A stretch of 64,000 nucleotides of DNA from the NCBI GenBank assembly GCA_029339505.1, contig JAQISU010000109.1:1578001-1642000 (forward strand), in the 5' to 3' direction. The translations under genes were made by a program, and so were the position numbers. Of the stretch, positions 1-7,611 are shown piece after piece; the first letter of the stretch is position 1, and every line of letters starts with the position of its first letter. The stretch is from Unio delphinus (lineage: Eukaryota; Mollusca; Bivalvia; Unionida; Unionidae). Under the pieces are notes generated by a model that was given only the letters and a program-made list of their open reading frames with translations, was not told the DNA's origin and made no database searches.

Positions 1-410
1 GGACGTTTTTTGGGTTTATCGAGATTAAATCTAGGATTGATTTTGTTACGTTTTTTTGGTCTATCGAGATTAAATCTAGGATTGATTTTCAATAATCTCT
101 TAAACTCTTTCATGTTTCCGTCTATTGGACGTTTTTTGGTTTTTTTTGGTCTATCGAGATTAAATCTAGGATTGATTTTTAATAATCTCTTAAACTCTTT
201 CATGTTTCCGTCTATTGGACGTTTTTTGGGTTTATCGAGATTAAATCTAGGATTGATTTTCAATAATCTCTTAAACTCTTTCATGTTTCCGTCTATTGGA
301 CGTTTGTTACGTTTTTTGGGTTTATCGAGATTAAATCTAGGATTGATTTTTAATAATCTCTTAAACTCCTTATCAGCATTTTTCGAAGGCGTTCTCCCTA
401 ATTCCTTCAT
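1..410 (-). CDS. polB: Polinton DNA polymerase B, N-terminal repeat region (partial)
   Basis: The reading frame starts at ATG 410 on the minus strand and runs off the window edge. It opens MKELGRTPSKNADKEFKRLL and consists of tandem copies of a basic unit of about 27-30 residues (MKEFKRLLKIN, then a KKR-rich stretch ending RPIDGN). The complete copy at 42992 starts the same way, which identifies this as the polymerase N-terminus. The catalytic domain is outside the window. Open reading in the opposite direction over the same bases is a shadow of this repeat. It is transcribed divergently from the Cys-rich gene at 435 across a 24-bp gap. Confidence 0.75.
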   Translation of the reverse strand, partial: MKELGRTPSKNADKEFKRLLKINPRFNLDKPKKRNKRPIDGNMKEFKRLLKINPRFNLDKPKKRPIDGNMKEFKRLLKINPRFNLDRPKKTKKRPIDGNMKEFKRLLKINPRFNLDRPKKRNKINPRFNLDKPKKR

Positions 411-434
411 GCTATAATTAAAACAAGCATTTAA
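411..434. promoter_or_regulatory. Divergent intergenic gap, PolB / Cys-rich gene
   Basis: Only 24 AT-rich bp separate the two divergent start codons. The counterpart in the other element (42968-42991) has nearly the same length and shares ATTTAAATG at the edge of the Cys-rich gene. Any promoter elements must lie here or inside the flanking coding sequence. A bidirectional early/late switch is inference. Confidence 0.4.
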
Positions 435-881
435 ATGAAAGATTTTTATATAATGAATCACTGCAAGTGGCTTATGATTGGATCAGTAATCCCGTGTAAC
501 AAATCATGCAGAAATGAGTTCTGTGGGTATCATATGCAAAGCTTTCGTCGTGGAAGCCTTGGTCCGTTACCGTGCATACGATGTGGAGTTGGGGTTAGGG
601 GAAAATCTCAGTTGTGTTTGAATTGCGGTGGTAAGCGATACAGGGAGTTGAAGCGTTATTATGATAAAAGAATAAAAAATGGACAATCAATCAGAAATTT
701 TAACCCTGACGCTGACAAAGTCAGTATTCTTGACGCTGACAAAGTCAGTATTCTTGACGCTGACAAAGTCAGTATCCTTGACGCTGACAAAGTCAGTATC
801 AAGGATAAAATCATAAGAACTCCTCAAGACTACATCGAAAGATTTATCATTAAACCAAACGATGAATTAGACAAACAATAG
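435..881 (+). CDS. Cys-rich zinc-binding Polinton protein
   Basis: A 148-residue protein that probably binds zinc. The N-terminal half has cysteines and histidines in CNKSCRNEFCGYH and then two CxxC pairs (CIRCG, CLNCGG), followed by a basic RELKRYYDKRIKNG segment. The equivalent gene in the other copy (42572-42967, 131 residues) has the same cysteines. Small Cys-rich proteins of this layout occur in many Polintons, function unknown. The left copy is longer because an octapeptide unit (DADKVSIL) is repeated four times at residues 95-126, exact at the protein level; the right copy has only a short non-repeated stretch there. A second ATG six codons in (MNHCKW) is an alternative start. The HNH gene follows after 14 bp. 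Confidence 0.7.
   Translation: MKDFYIMNHCKWLMIGSVIPCNKSCRNEFCGYHMQSFRRGSLGPLPCIRCGVGVRGKSQLCLNCGGKRYRELKRYYDKRIKNGQSIRNFNPDADKVSILDADKVSILDADKVSILDADKVSIKDKIIRTPQDYIERFIIKPNDELDKQ
709..806 (+). repeat. 24-bp coding tandem repeat x4
   Basis: Four copies of a 24-bp unit (GACGCTGACAAAGTCAGTAT plus four bases) encode repeated DADKVSIL. Each unit contains the partial palindrome GCTGACAAAGTCAG. It is absent from the homologous gene at 42572-42967, so the expansion is specific to this copy. Confidence 0.85.
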
Positions 882-895
882 TATTATGTATACGA

Positions 896-1387
896 ATGAA
901 CCAAGAATTCAGACAACACCCTGTGATCACAAATTATGAAGCATCCAGTGATGGTGTTGTAAGAAACCGCAGACTGAAGAAATCAGTTGGGTGGGATAAT
1001 GGTATGGGGTATTTGATGTTTGGTGCTGGAAAGAAGAAATATCTCAATCATCGTTTCGTGTACGAGTGTTTCCATGGATTGATCGAGGATGATTCTGTCA
1101 TTGATCATATCGATTCTAATCCGAAAAACAATTCTTTATCAAATCTGCAGGCTGTTACACAAAGTGAAAATACCGAACGAGGGGGGACTGGGAAATACTC
1201 GAAAAAAGCGAGACCTGTGAAATCTTTGAATACGATAACTAACGAAGAAAAAATATTTCAATCAATGAATGAAGCCGGTAGGCACTTCGATATTTGTATA
1301 TCCTCAGTACGATATGTTGCAGAGGGGATTTATCGATCAGCTATTTCAAAAAGGACGAGACAAAAAATTAAATTTAGTTATGTCTAA
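896..1387 (+). CDS. NUMOD/HNH-type endonuclease
   Basis: A 163-residue protein with the layout of phage and homing-type HNH endonucleases: a NUMOD4-like start (YEASSDGVVRNRR), the HNH core HRFVYECFHGL then VIDHIDSNPKNNSLSNLQ (HRFV, DH and N positions present), and a C-terminal NUMOD1-like DNA-binding segment (SLNTITNEEKIFQSMNEA, about residues 110-128). The homologue at 42067-42561 keeps the fold but reads VIYHKDSNPKNN, replacing the first Asp-His with Tyr-His and Ile-Asp with Lys-Asp. The stop codon overlaps the next start as TAATG, conserved in both copies. The role in the element is unknown; homing-type or replication-related cleavage is inference. Confidence 0.75.
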   Translation: MNQEFRQHPVITNYEASSDGVVRNRRLKKSVGWDNGMGYLMFGAGKKKYLNHRFVYECFHGLIEDDSVIDHIDSNPKNNSLSNLQAVTQSENTERGGTGKYSKKARPVKSLNTITNEEKIFQSMNEAGRHFDICISSVRYVAEGIYRSAISKRTRQKIKFSYV

Positions 1388-1788
1388 TGCGTCATATTTT
1401 TCATTTAGAAATATATAATTGTTATAGAATAATGAATTCTGAAAACATGAATAGCATCATATCCGAGATTTCAAAATTGAAAGGTTGGGATATTGAACTA
1501 TCAGATGGGTTAAATCCTGATCAAATCATGTCTGATTTTCAGGATATTGAATACGGAGTTAACAACAATAAATACATGCTGCCAAAGAAATATGCACTCA
1601 TCAAAAGAATTCAGAATTCTATTCGGGACTCTCTCGCATTTTCCAGTGACGTAAGTGTGTTCGCTCCGTTGTATACCATCGTAGAACGAATACGAAAAGA
1701 ATTGGGGTACGAATACGAATTGAAAAAGGAGGTTAATTCGAAAGTTAGAAACCTACGGGCGTTAATTCAAGAAAATGAACAATTTTGA
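1387..1788 (+). CDS. Conserved Polinton protein of unknown function (133 aa)
   Basis: An open frame conserved at high identity with 41666-42067. It is mostly helical and charged, with LSDGLNPDQI, SDFQDIEYGV and LPKKYALIKRIQNSIRDSL as the most conserved stretches and no motif I recognise. It starts in the TAATG overlap with the HNH gene. A downstream start at MNSENMNS (nt 1432) is equally possible, since the N-terminal 15 residues are less conserved. Conservation between diverged copies indicates a real protein. Confidence 0.6.
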   Translation: MRHIFHLEIYNCYRIMNSENMNSIISEISKLKGWDIELSDGLNPDQIMSDFQDIEYGVNNNKYMLPKKYALIKRIQNSIRDSLAFSSDVSVFAPLYTIVERIRKELGYEYELKKEVNSKVRNLRALIQENEQF

Positions 1789-1987
1789 TTGACCAACCAT
1801 TTATCATTATTTGATTGTGACCGTCCCTCATAGAGATTTTATTTTTTTTTAGCATTTTTTGATTGATAATGTCAGAAACAGTGAATAAAAAATTGAGGGC
1901 TTTTTCGGATTGATCACTTCCACGATGGTGTTAGGTCGGATTAAAAAAATTGTTTTGCAATTGAAAAATTGTTTCTGATTTTAAATA
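1789..1987 (+). promoter_or_regulatory. Intergenic region with CAATTGAAAA leader motif
   Basis: About 200 bp without a gene. The last 50 bp (TTGTTTTGCAATTGAAAAATT followed by TTTAAATAATG) are conserved upstream of the homologous gene at 41168, including the CAATTGAAAA core shared with other virion genes. The rest has short T runs and no gene. The right copy holds an extra ~240-bp hairpin block here. Confidence 0.4.
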
Positions 1988-2848
1988 ATGGTCAATGAAG
2001 CATTAACAACCCGATTGGCTCGTGAACGACTGGATGCAATCAGGAGATTTGTACCAATTCGTGACTCTGTACGGAATAAACTACAACAACGACAGAGTCT
2101 TCAGACTGATTTTGCTATGGGATCCGAAGAATTGTTTAAACCAGTAACCACAGCAACGAAGGAGATAGTGTCAACAATCTCTGAACAAGGAAAAAAACAA
2201 GAAGAGACTTTTCTCCCTGTGTTAGAAAAAATAGCAAAAAGAACTAAACAAACAAAAAAATCCTTGCAATCACTTCCTCAGGATATATCAACCGCTTCAG
2301 AACGAAAATTTAAAAGATTTCAGGAAGAACTAGTTAGTGGACTACCTAAATCAATTATATTTACCGAGAGCGCTAAACAACAAATTCTCAACGAGGATAT
2401 AAACAATTTAGGTGAATTCGCTGCTAACAGCTATGATTCACAAGAGAAGTTTTTCACGGACAATTATTCGGATTATAGAATGTCACATAATGAATGGGCT
2501 GATATAGTGTATGAAATAAATACTGGGGGTTTAGATAGAAGGATGAAGGACTACAGAGACTTCAAAAGAAAATTTCAACTCCAAATAAGACAGCCATACG
2601 ATGAGAAGAAATTTCTGGGGAGTGGTCTAGTTGGAAACGCTAGCGTTTCATGTCCTGGTAGTGTTATCAATGATATATCACGATTAGAAGTTCTTGTAGG
2701 AGGGTTCCGAGCTGGAAATAACTCACCGGAAATAATTAATGAAGCAGCTGATATCTGTAGACGGTTATTTGCCGGCGGTATCATGGATATCAGCACATAT
2801 CGAGATTTCATTGGCGAGTTAGTGGAAAGTGGGTATCACAGTGATTAA
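1988..2848 (+). CDS. Conserved Polinton structural-type protein (286 aa)
   Basis: The N-terminus (MVNEALTTRLARERLDAI, then RDSVRNKLQQRQSLQTDFA) and C-terminus (SVINDISRLEVLVGG, AGNNSPEIINEAADICRRLF, TYRDFI) match the gene at 40128-41168; the middle is poorly conserved. A C-terminal Asn-Glu-Ala helical region of this kind recurs in Polinton proteins of unknown function. Start chosen because MVNEAL is conserved in both copies. The middle (residues 60-200) is Lys/Glu-rich and probably coiled. Residues around nt 2634-2649 are encoded by a perfect 16-bp palindrome, GAAACGCTAGCGTTTC, absent from the homologue. A virion or scaffold role is inference. Confidence 0.6.
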   Translation: MVNEALTTRLARERLDAIRRFVPIRDSVRNKLQQRQSLQTDFAMGSEELFKPVTTATKEIVSTISEQGKKQEETFLPVLEKIAKRTKQTKKSLQSLPQDISTASERKFKRFQEELVSGLPKSIIFTESAKQQILNEDINNLGEFAANSYDSQEKFFTDNYSDYRMSHNEWADIVYEINTGGLDRRMKDYRDFKRKFQLQIRQPYDEKKFLGSGLVGNASVSCPGSVINDISRLEVLVGGFRAGNNSPEIINEAADICRRLFAGGIMDISTYRDFIGELVESGYHSD

Positions 2849-2864
2849 TCACCGAGACTGAATA

Positions 2865-2887
2865 AAAACGCTAGCGTTTCCAATTGA
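2865..2887 (+). promoter_or_regulatory. Palindromic motif upstream of pVI-like gene
   Basis: AAAACGCTAGCGTTTC followed by CAATTGAAA lies 24 bp before the start codon at 2911. The counterpart upstream of the homologous gene (40104-40123) keeps the CAATTGAAAAC half with a degenerate centre. The same motif precedes the membrane-protein gene in both elements. A viral promoter or operator is likely but unproven. Confidence 0.45.
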
Positions 2888-2910
2888 AAAATGGTTTCTG
2901 ATTTCAAATA

Positions 2911-3375
2911 ATGATCATACACTACAATCATGATAAACCAACCCCCGTCTGCGTAGTTAATTCACGGTTTCCAGTTTATAGAGCATACTACGGAGATGGT
3001 TTAGGCAATACCATTGCAGGGTTATTTGCGAGAATGGCTCCAAAAGTGATGCCGTTGGCTAAACAACTAGGAATGAAAGCAATTGAAGTTATTCGTGATA
3101 AGGGTATTGGTGCTGTTGGAGATCTTGTTGGAAAAGCGTTTTCAGCCGCGAAGAATAAAATAACATCATTAGTGAAATCACGAAGTGATTTACGAGAAAA
3201 ATCCAAAGGATTTTCAAAGAAACCGTTACCATCTACAGCGGAAATGCCTGCAAGTGTTAGTAGAATTATAAATAACGCAGTAGACGAAAAATTAGCGTCG
3301 ATGGCTTTAACTCCCGACCAAAGCAATATTGCAAATATGATAGCAGGAAGCGGCTTTAAAAAACTACGTCGATGA
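2911..3375 (+). CDS. Polinton pVI-like / small virion protein
   Basis: A 154-residue basic protein. A short Tyr/Pro/Arg N-terminus ends in YYGDGLGNTIAGLFARM and is followed by an amphipathic helix-rich region (PLAKQLGMKAIEVIRDKG, then VGDLVGKAF) and a Lys-rich tail. A glycine-rich LG(N/S)IF-type start followed by an amphipathic helix is common in Polinton/adintovirus small virion proteins, often compared to adenovirus pVI. That comparison is general family knowledge; no enzymatic motif is visible. The homologue at 39663-40094 shares start and end but lacks about 11 residues in the Lys/Ser-rich middle. It sits directly before the capsid gene. Confidence 0.55.
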   Translation: MIIHYNHDKPTPVCVVNSRFPVYRAYYGDGLGNTIAGLFARMAPKVMPLAKQLGMKAIEVIRDKGIGAVGDLVGKAFSAAKNKITSLVKSRSDLREKSKGFSKKPLPSTAEMPASVSRIINNAVDEKLASMALTPDQSNIANMIAGSGFKKLRR

Positions 3376-3421
3376 AAATCGTTTATGATTTCACGATTTA
3401 GACTCTGATAAATAGAATAAA

Positions 3422-4822
3422 ATGTTCAAAAAATCACATGATCCGGCGTTTGATATAGACGCCCCAGTTGGCAAGGATGATTCTGTACGCGATTATCAAT
3501 ATTACGCTTATCATGCAATAGACGCAAATAGTCGATCGCGAATTGAACTTCAAGTCCATGATACCAGTAAATACTTTTTGCCCTGTGAAGCGTTTATTGA
3601 AGTAGAAGGAGAACTTCTAACAGCTGCTGGAGCACCGTATCCAGATGGTACTCAAGTCGGTTTTGTTAATAATGGTATTATGGCGCTATTTGAGAGTGCT
3701 AGATATCTCATTGATGGAAAAGAAATTGAGTCCATAGATCGTGATGTTGATGTGGCTACAACAATAATCGGGTTAGCGAGATATTCTGATGATTATACAA
3801 GATCAGCGGGTCCATCTATGATGTTTGCAAAAGATGGTAAGAATACCGCTGGAGGAAAACAATTCGTTGTAAGACGACCAAAGAATAATGCTGGCACCGC
3901 TAATATTGATGCCGAAGATATGATTATAAACAACGATCCTAATTTCAATCTAGGAGCTGCAACACGAAACTCAATGTTGGGAGTAGGGCGTAAATCATTT
4001 TCATGCGCGATTCCACTGCATCACATATTTGGATTCTGTAGAAACGTCCGAAAAGTTATTTATGGGGCGAAGCATACAGTATCGCTTGTACGAAAGAGTG
4101 ATGATAACGACGCAATTTGGAGGATTCCAGCAGATGCTGCAAATCCCAATGCTGATGCCGGTAAAGTCAATTTAACAAAAATATCATTGTGGATGCCAGT
4201 GTTGACTCCAGCAATCACCGCAGAAGAACGATTACTATCATTTATGGACCAAGGAGGAAAGTCGTTGTTGAGTTGGCTAACCGTGAGTACAGATGTGAAG
4301 CAATCAAATCTGAACGGGTTATTCACGTGGAATCTAGCATCAAAACAAGGTGTTGCTGCGCCACGTCATATATTCGTAGCGTTACAGGATAACACACGAG
4401 TTGGCAATCAACTCTCCAGCCATATGATATTTGATCAATTAGGTGTGAAAGACGTCTAACTGAGAATAAACGGCCAACAGGAACCATCCGAGGATATACA
4501 ACTTAATTACACAGAAAATCATATTGCACGCGTGTATCATCGTCTGTTGTCATTTATGGCACGCGATCAAAATGTGGATACTGGTTTGCAAATATCACAA
4601 TTTGATTTTAAAAATCTGTATCCAATCTATTACTTTTCGCTGGAACATCTCGATTTAACAAGACAATCCGTCGTTGATATACACTTTAGAGCTAATGTAG
4701 ATAAGCCTGATGCTATTGCTAATTATAGAGCGGTTGCTGTCATTCTCAGCGACAAATCAATGCTACTCGAAGGTGTTGGAGGAAGAATGAGAGTGGTAGA
4801 TGCACCAGTAGAAAATCTTTGA
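3422..4822 (+). pseudogene. MCP: Major capsid protein, broken by in-frame stop
   Basis: The homologue of the intact 487-residue capsid protein at 38145-39608. The frame reads from ATG 3422 to TAA at 4457-4459 and continues in the same frame to 4822, so one nonsense codon interrupts an otherwise open gene of about 466 codons. The codon is a Ser in the intact copy, just before LRINGQQEPSED. Conserved blocks include VRDYQYY near the start, ALFESARYLIDGKEIES, WMPVLTP, PRHIF and a C-terminal VILSDKSMLLEGVGGR. Differences from the intact copy include a shorter variable loop after the FAKDG stretch. The encoded product would lack the second half of the C-terminal jelly roll. Confidence 0.85.
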
Positions 4823-4861
4823 TTGATTTTTCATTGAATTAGAATCAATCTATTATGTATA

Positions 4862-5341
4862 ATGTCATATAGTGTTATTAGTGTTACGTTAACTCCCGGT
4901 CAATTAAAAAAATTGCAATCAGAATCGGCAAAGCGATGTGGAACCACAATCACGTTGAAACCCAACCAAATGACTGGTGGTGCAAATAAACTATCGCTGA
5001 CAACTCGTCAGGTGAAACATTTCAATGATGCACTTGCAGCCAAAAAAGGTGTTCAGATTACTCTCTCTGCGGCTGCTATCAAAAATATGATTAAAACAGG
5101 TGGTATATTTCCGTTGTTAGCTGCGATTCCAGCATTGATTGCAGCAGCAGCCCCAGCGGTGGCTAAAGCGGCAGCGTTAGGAGCCGTTGGTACTGCAGCA
5201 GGAATGGCACTAAAGAAGGCAACTGGGAAAGGATATAAAAAAAAGGGACGATCCGTTCACGGATTGGGTCTAAGACTACCAGGAACCCCGTATTCGTGGT
5301 ACAGCGGAAAGGGTCTAAGACTACCAGGAACGATTTATTAA
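4862..5341 (+). CDS. pX-like core protein with hydrophobic segment
   Basis: A 159-residue protein. The N-terminal half repeats a short motif theme (VTLTPGQLKKLQ, ITLKPNQMTGG, LSLTTRQVKHF, ITLSAAAIKNM), then comes a hydrophobic Ala-rich segment (GGIFPLLAAIPALIAAAAPA, about residues 81-100) and a Lys/Arg-rich tail. This layout is widespread in Polinton/adintovirus genomes and is usually compared with adenovirus pX or other membrane-active virion proteins; the function is not proven. The tail carries LRLPGTPYSWYSG repeats (two partial copies here, more in the 179-residue homologue at 37566-38105). Confidence 0.6.
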   Translation: MSYSVISVTLTPGQLKKLQSESAKRCGTTITLKPNQMTGGANKLSLTTRQVKHFNDALAAKKGVQITLSAAAIKNMIKTGGIFPLLAAIPALIAAAAPAVAKAAALGAVGTAAGMALKKATGKGYKKKGRSVHGLGLRLPGTPYSWYSGKGLRLPGTIY

Positions 5342-5352
5342 TTGAGGAACCT

Positions 5353-5791
5353 ATGGTTCCCATGTCCAATTTTGATTTAATGGATGCGGCTAAAAAACTA
5401 GTGATTAAAAATTTCAGAGGTGTTTTTTATGAAAGATCAATTACCACATCAACCAAACAAAACTGAAACAGGTATTATTAATCTCGATAACAGCACCGGA
5501 CCTGGTACTCACTGGGTTGCATACGCTATTGATCCACGTGGGATTGTCTATTTTGATTCATATGGATTAGCCCCGCCAAAAGAGTTTATGCGGTATATAA
5601 AAACCCTTCCAATGAAGACTTGGTATTCTACGCTACCAACACAAACGATGATTGACCCACCAATATGTGGCAGCGAAGTATTAAATGTCCTTGACGCTAT
5701 TTCTAACTCCTTGAGTAACCCAAGCGGAAAACCACCACATGTTGTCGTGAATGAATACACTAGCAATCGCTGGAAATCGAAACGATTTTAG
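5353..5791 (+). pseudogene. PRO: Adenain-like cysteine protease, frame-broken
   Basis: The homologue of the intact protease at 37099-37554. The start region (MVPMSNFDLMDAAKKL from nt 5353) and the main body (from nt 5429) are in different frames; the break is at a T run, 5423-5428. The body retains the catalytic His in GTHWVAYAI, the Asp in VYFDSYGL and the Cys in PPICGSE, the layout of adenovirus/Ulp1-type (C48/C5) virion-maturation proteases. A truncated product could start at ATG 5420 or 5423 and would lack about 25 N-terminal residues. The C-terminal residues (SNRWKSKRF) differ from the other copy. Confidence 0.8.
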
Positions 5792-5815
5792 AGAGAGAAA
5801 GAGTTTTACAATAAA

Positions 5816-6856
5816 ATGATTGATATTTGGGGGAGATCTTTGAAACCCAAACCCGATGGCACTGCACCACCTGATTCTGTCAAGGATATAAAAAAAATAA
5901 TTGAAGATGAAATCGCTGAGACGTTGAACTTAACAAGTGTTGATCCTAATGAAATAGTTGTATTTCAAGACAAACAGGGTAAATTGAAATCCAGTGATGT
6001 GTCATTGGATGATATTTTAGTTAAACAACGAAACGCAATCGAGAACACCGTTGCGTTATTTTCCGATCAGGGTAAATTGAAAACCAGTAATATTTCTCTG
6101 GATGATATTTTGGTTAAACAACAAAACGCAATCGAGGATACTATCGCGTTATTTTCCGATCAGGGTAAATTGAAAACCAGTAATATTTCTCTGGATGATA
6201 TTTTGGTTAAACAACAAAACGCAATCGAGGATACTATCGCGTTATTTTCCGATCAGGGTAAACTAAAACCGGGTGTACTCGTTTCGACGATTACAGATCG
6301 ATTAGAACTTCTCAGCGATGTGGTAAACAATTCTGTGATTGTACTAACAACACTTGAATCTAAAATTGAAGAAAACGGAAAAATTTTTTCAATTTTTCGT
6401 AGAAACATCATGGATAAATTTATTGGAACCACGTTGGATAAAATTGAAATAAAACTCCCGGATATTAAAAAATCCATCGATGAGACGAAAAACTTCATCG
6501 AAGCCGTCAAAGGTGATTTTTCGAGGATGATAACAATCATTGAAAAAACAAAAATTCCTCATGAGAAAACCAATAACGTAGTATATACAATCCAACACGG
6601 ATCATTTGAGTGGACACCTACAAACAACAAATTAGATATCACTGCAACAGTTAAAGGTATTTATCGATTAACACTAGTAACACCATTAACTCAATTTAAT
6701 ATATCATCGTCGAGTTCATCCGGGGTCAACAATACGATTTCAACGATCATCGACAAGGATAAAACTGAAAAGTTCACTATAACATATACTGATAAAAGTT
6801 TGATTGGAGTTTCAATAACGTGGTATGTGGAATTCGTAGCGGATTTAAGTAAATAA
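5816..6856 (+). CDS. Fibre-like protein with shaft repeats
   Basis: A 346-residue protein. Residues about 45-155 hold repeats of a 31-residue unit (FSDQGKLK, then S(N/D)(I/V)SLDDILVKQ, then NAIE(D/N)T(I/V)AL); two consecutive 93-bp units are identical at DNA level. The VFxDxxGKLKxSxxSLDDI theme resembles repeats in phage receptor-binding and tail-fibre proteins. A helical middle (STITDRLELL, KFIGTTLDKIEIKLPDIKKS) is followed by a Thr/Ser-rich, beta-predicted C-terminal domain (HGSFEWTPTN, YRLTLVTPL, TWYVEFVADLS). The homologue at 36241-37092 has fewer repeats. A trimeric vertex fibre or host-attachment protein is inference from shape and repeats. Confidence 0.55.
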   Translation: MIDIWGRSLKPKPDGTAPPDSVKDIKKIIEDEIAETLNLTSVDPNEIVVFQDKQGKLKSSDVSLDDILVKQRNAIENTVALFSDQGKLKTSNISLDDILVKQQNAIEDTIALFSDQGKLKTSNISLDDILVKQQNAIEDTIALFSDQGKLKPGVLVSTITDRLELLSDVVNNSVIVLTTLESKIEENGKIFSIFRRNIMDKFIGTTLDKIEIKLPDIKKSIDETKNFIEAVKGDFSRMITIIEKTKIPHEKTNNVVYTIQHGSFEWTPTNNKLDITATVKGIYRLTLVTPLTQFNISSSSSSGVNNTISTIIDKDKTEKFTITYTDKSLIGVSITWYVEFVADLSK

Positions 6857-6875
6857 CTAAATCGTTCGGATTTCA

Positions 6876-6898
6876 CAATTGAAAACGCTAGTGTTTTT
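6876..6898 (+). promoter_or_regulatory. Palindromic motif upstream of membrane-protein gene
   Basis: CAATTGAAAACGCTAGTGTT lies 14 bp before the start codon at 6912. The corresponding position in the other element (36193-36214) carries the same motif. Conservation of sequence and position between diverged copies supports a regulatory role. Confidence 0.5.
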
Positions 6899-6911
6899 AA
6901 AATAAACAACA

Positions 6912-7460
6912 ATGACTTTGTCATCGACGCAATGTCACTATGATCAGGTCAGAGAATTTCAAAATAGACTCAAAACCCTCACTGAGGAGTATCAAATAAA
7001 AATAAAAAAATACCGACGAAGAATCACCGCAATTGATGTTATTATATACTCGGTGTCAAGCGTTCTCACTGGTGCCGGAATAATACTTGCATCGGTTACA
7101 ATGATTGCCCCGGTCGTAGTTCCAATTTGCATTTCTGCGGTGGCTACAATCGGGGGTATATTAACCGGGATAGCAAAAAAGATATCATCATGCAGCCAGA
7201 GTAAACTGCAGAATTACTTACTTCAATTTCATATTGCATCAACCGCATACTCGCAATTATCCCTGATGATATCGTCGTCACTCGATAATACGATTATATC
7301 AGATAGTGAATTCTCAGCGATGGTCAGTATTTTTGATTCCGCGATATCGAAATTAGAGCGACAACATGAGTATAATAACAATGACAACACCGATGGAATC
7401 AGAAAACACGAACCCAAAAAACAAAATGATCTCAATAATATCAACATTACCAGATTGTGA
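6912..7460 (+). CDS. Two-TM Polinton membrane protein
   Basis: A 182-residue protein with a charged coiled N-terminus (REFQNRLKTLTEEYQIKIKK), two hydrophobic segments (VIIYSVSSVLTGAGIILASV and IAPVVVPICISAVATIGGIL) with a KKISSCSQSKL stretch after them, and a C-terminal region ISSSLDNTIISDSEFSAMV. A coiled-coil plus hydrophobic hairpin plus (I/L)SDxEF segment is a recurrent Polinton protein type; an internal-membrane or virion role is inference. The C-terminus differs from the right copy because a ~150-bp tandem duplication (7311-7611) introduced an early stop. In the right copy the same gene runs on for about 194 bp inside the penton gene. Confidence 0.65.
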   Translation: MTLSSTQCHYDQVREFQNRLKTLTEEYQIKIKKYRRRITAIDVIIYSVSSVLTGAGIILASVTMIAPVVVPICISAVATIGGILTGIAKKISSCSQSKLQNYLLQFHIASTAYSQLSLMISSSLDNTIISDSEFSAMVSIFDSAISKLERQHEYNNNDNTDGIRKHEPKKQNDLNNINITRL

Positions 7461-7611
7461 GTTCTCAGTGATGGTCAGTATTTATGATTCCTCGATACCA
7501 AAATTAGAAATACAACATGAGTATAATAACAATGACGACACCGCAGGAATTACTTCAACGAATAGTGGAGAACACGAACCCAGTACAAACAAGCATGATA
7601 TCAATAACATC
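7311..7611 (+). repeat. ~150-bp tandem duplication at TM/penton junction
   Basis: The segment beginning TTCTCAGCGATGGTCAGTAT (about 7311-7461) is repeated with mutations at about 7462-7611. Each copy contains the penton-like start (MSIITMTTP) and the end of the membrane gene, so two candidate penton starts exist (7366 and 7517). Only the second leads into the full penton frame. The homologous region at 35.53-35.75 kb is single-copy. Confidence 0.75.

Noticed and set aside
10..417. 135-codon plus-strand ORF with GLSRLNLGLIFNNLLNS repeats
   Set aside because: It is the antisense shadow of the PolB N-terminal repeats; the same shadow appears at 43105-43422.
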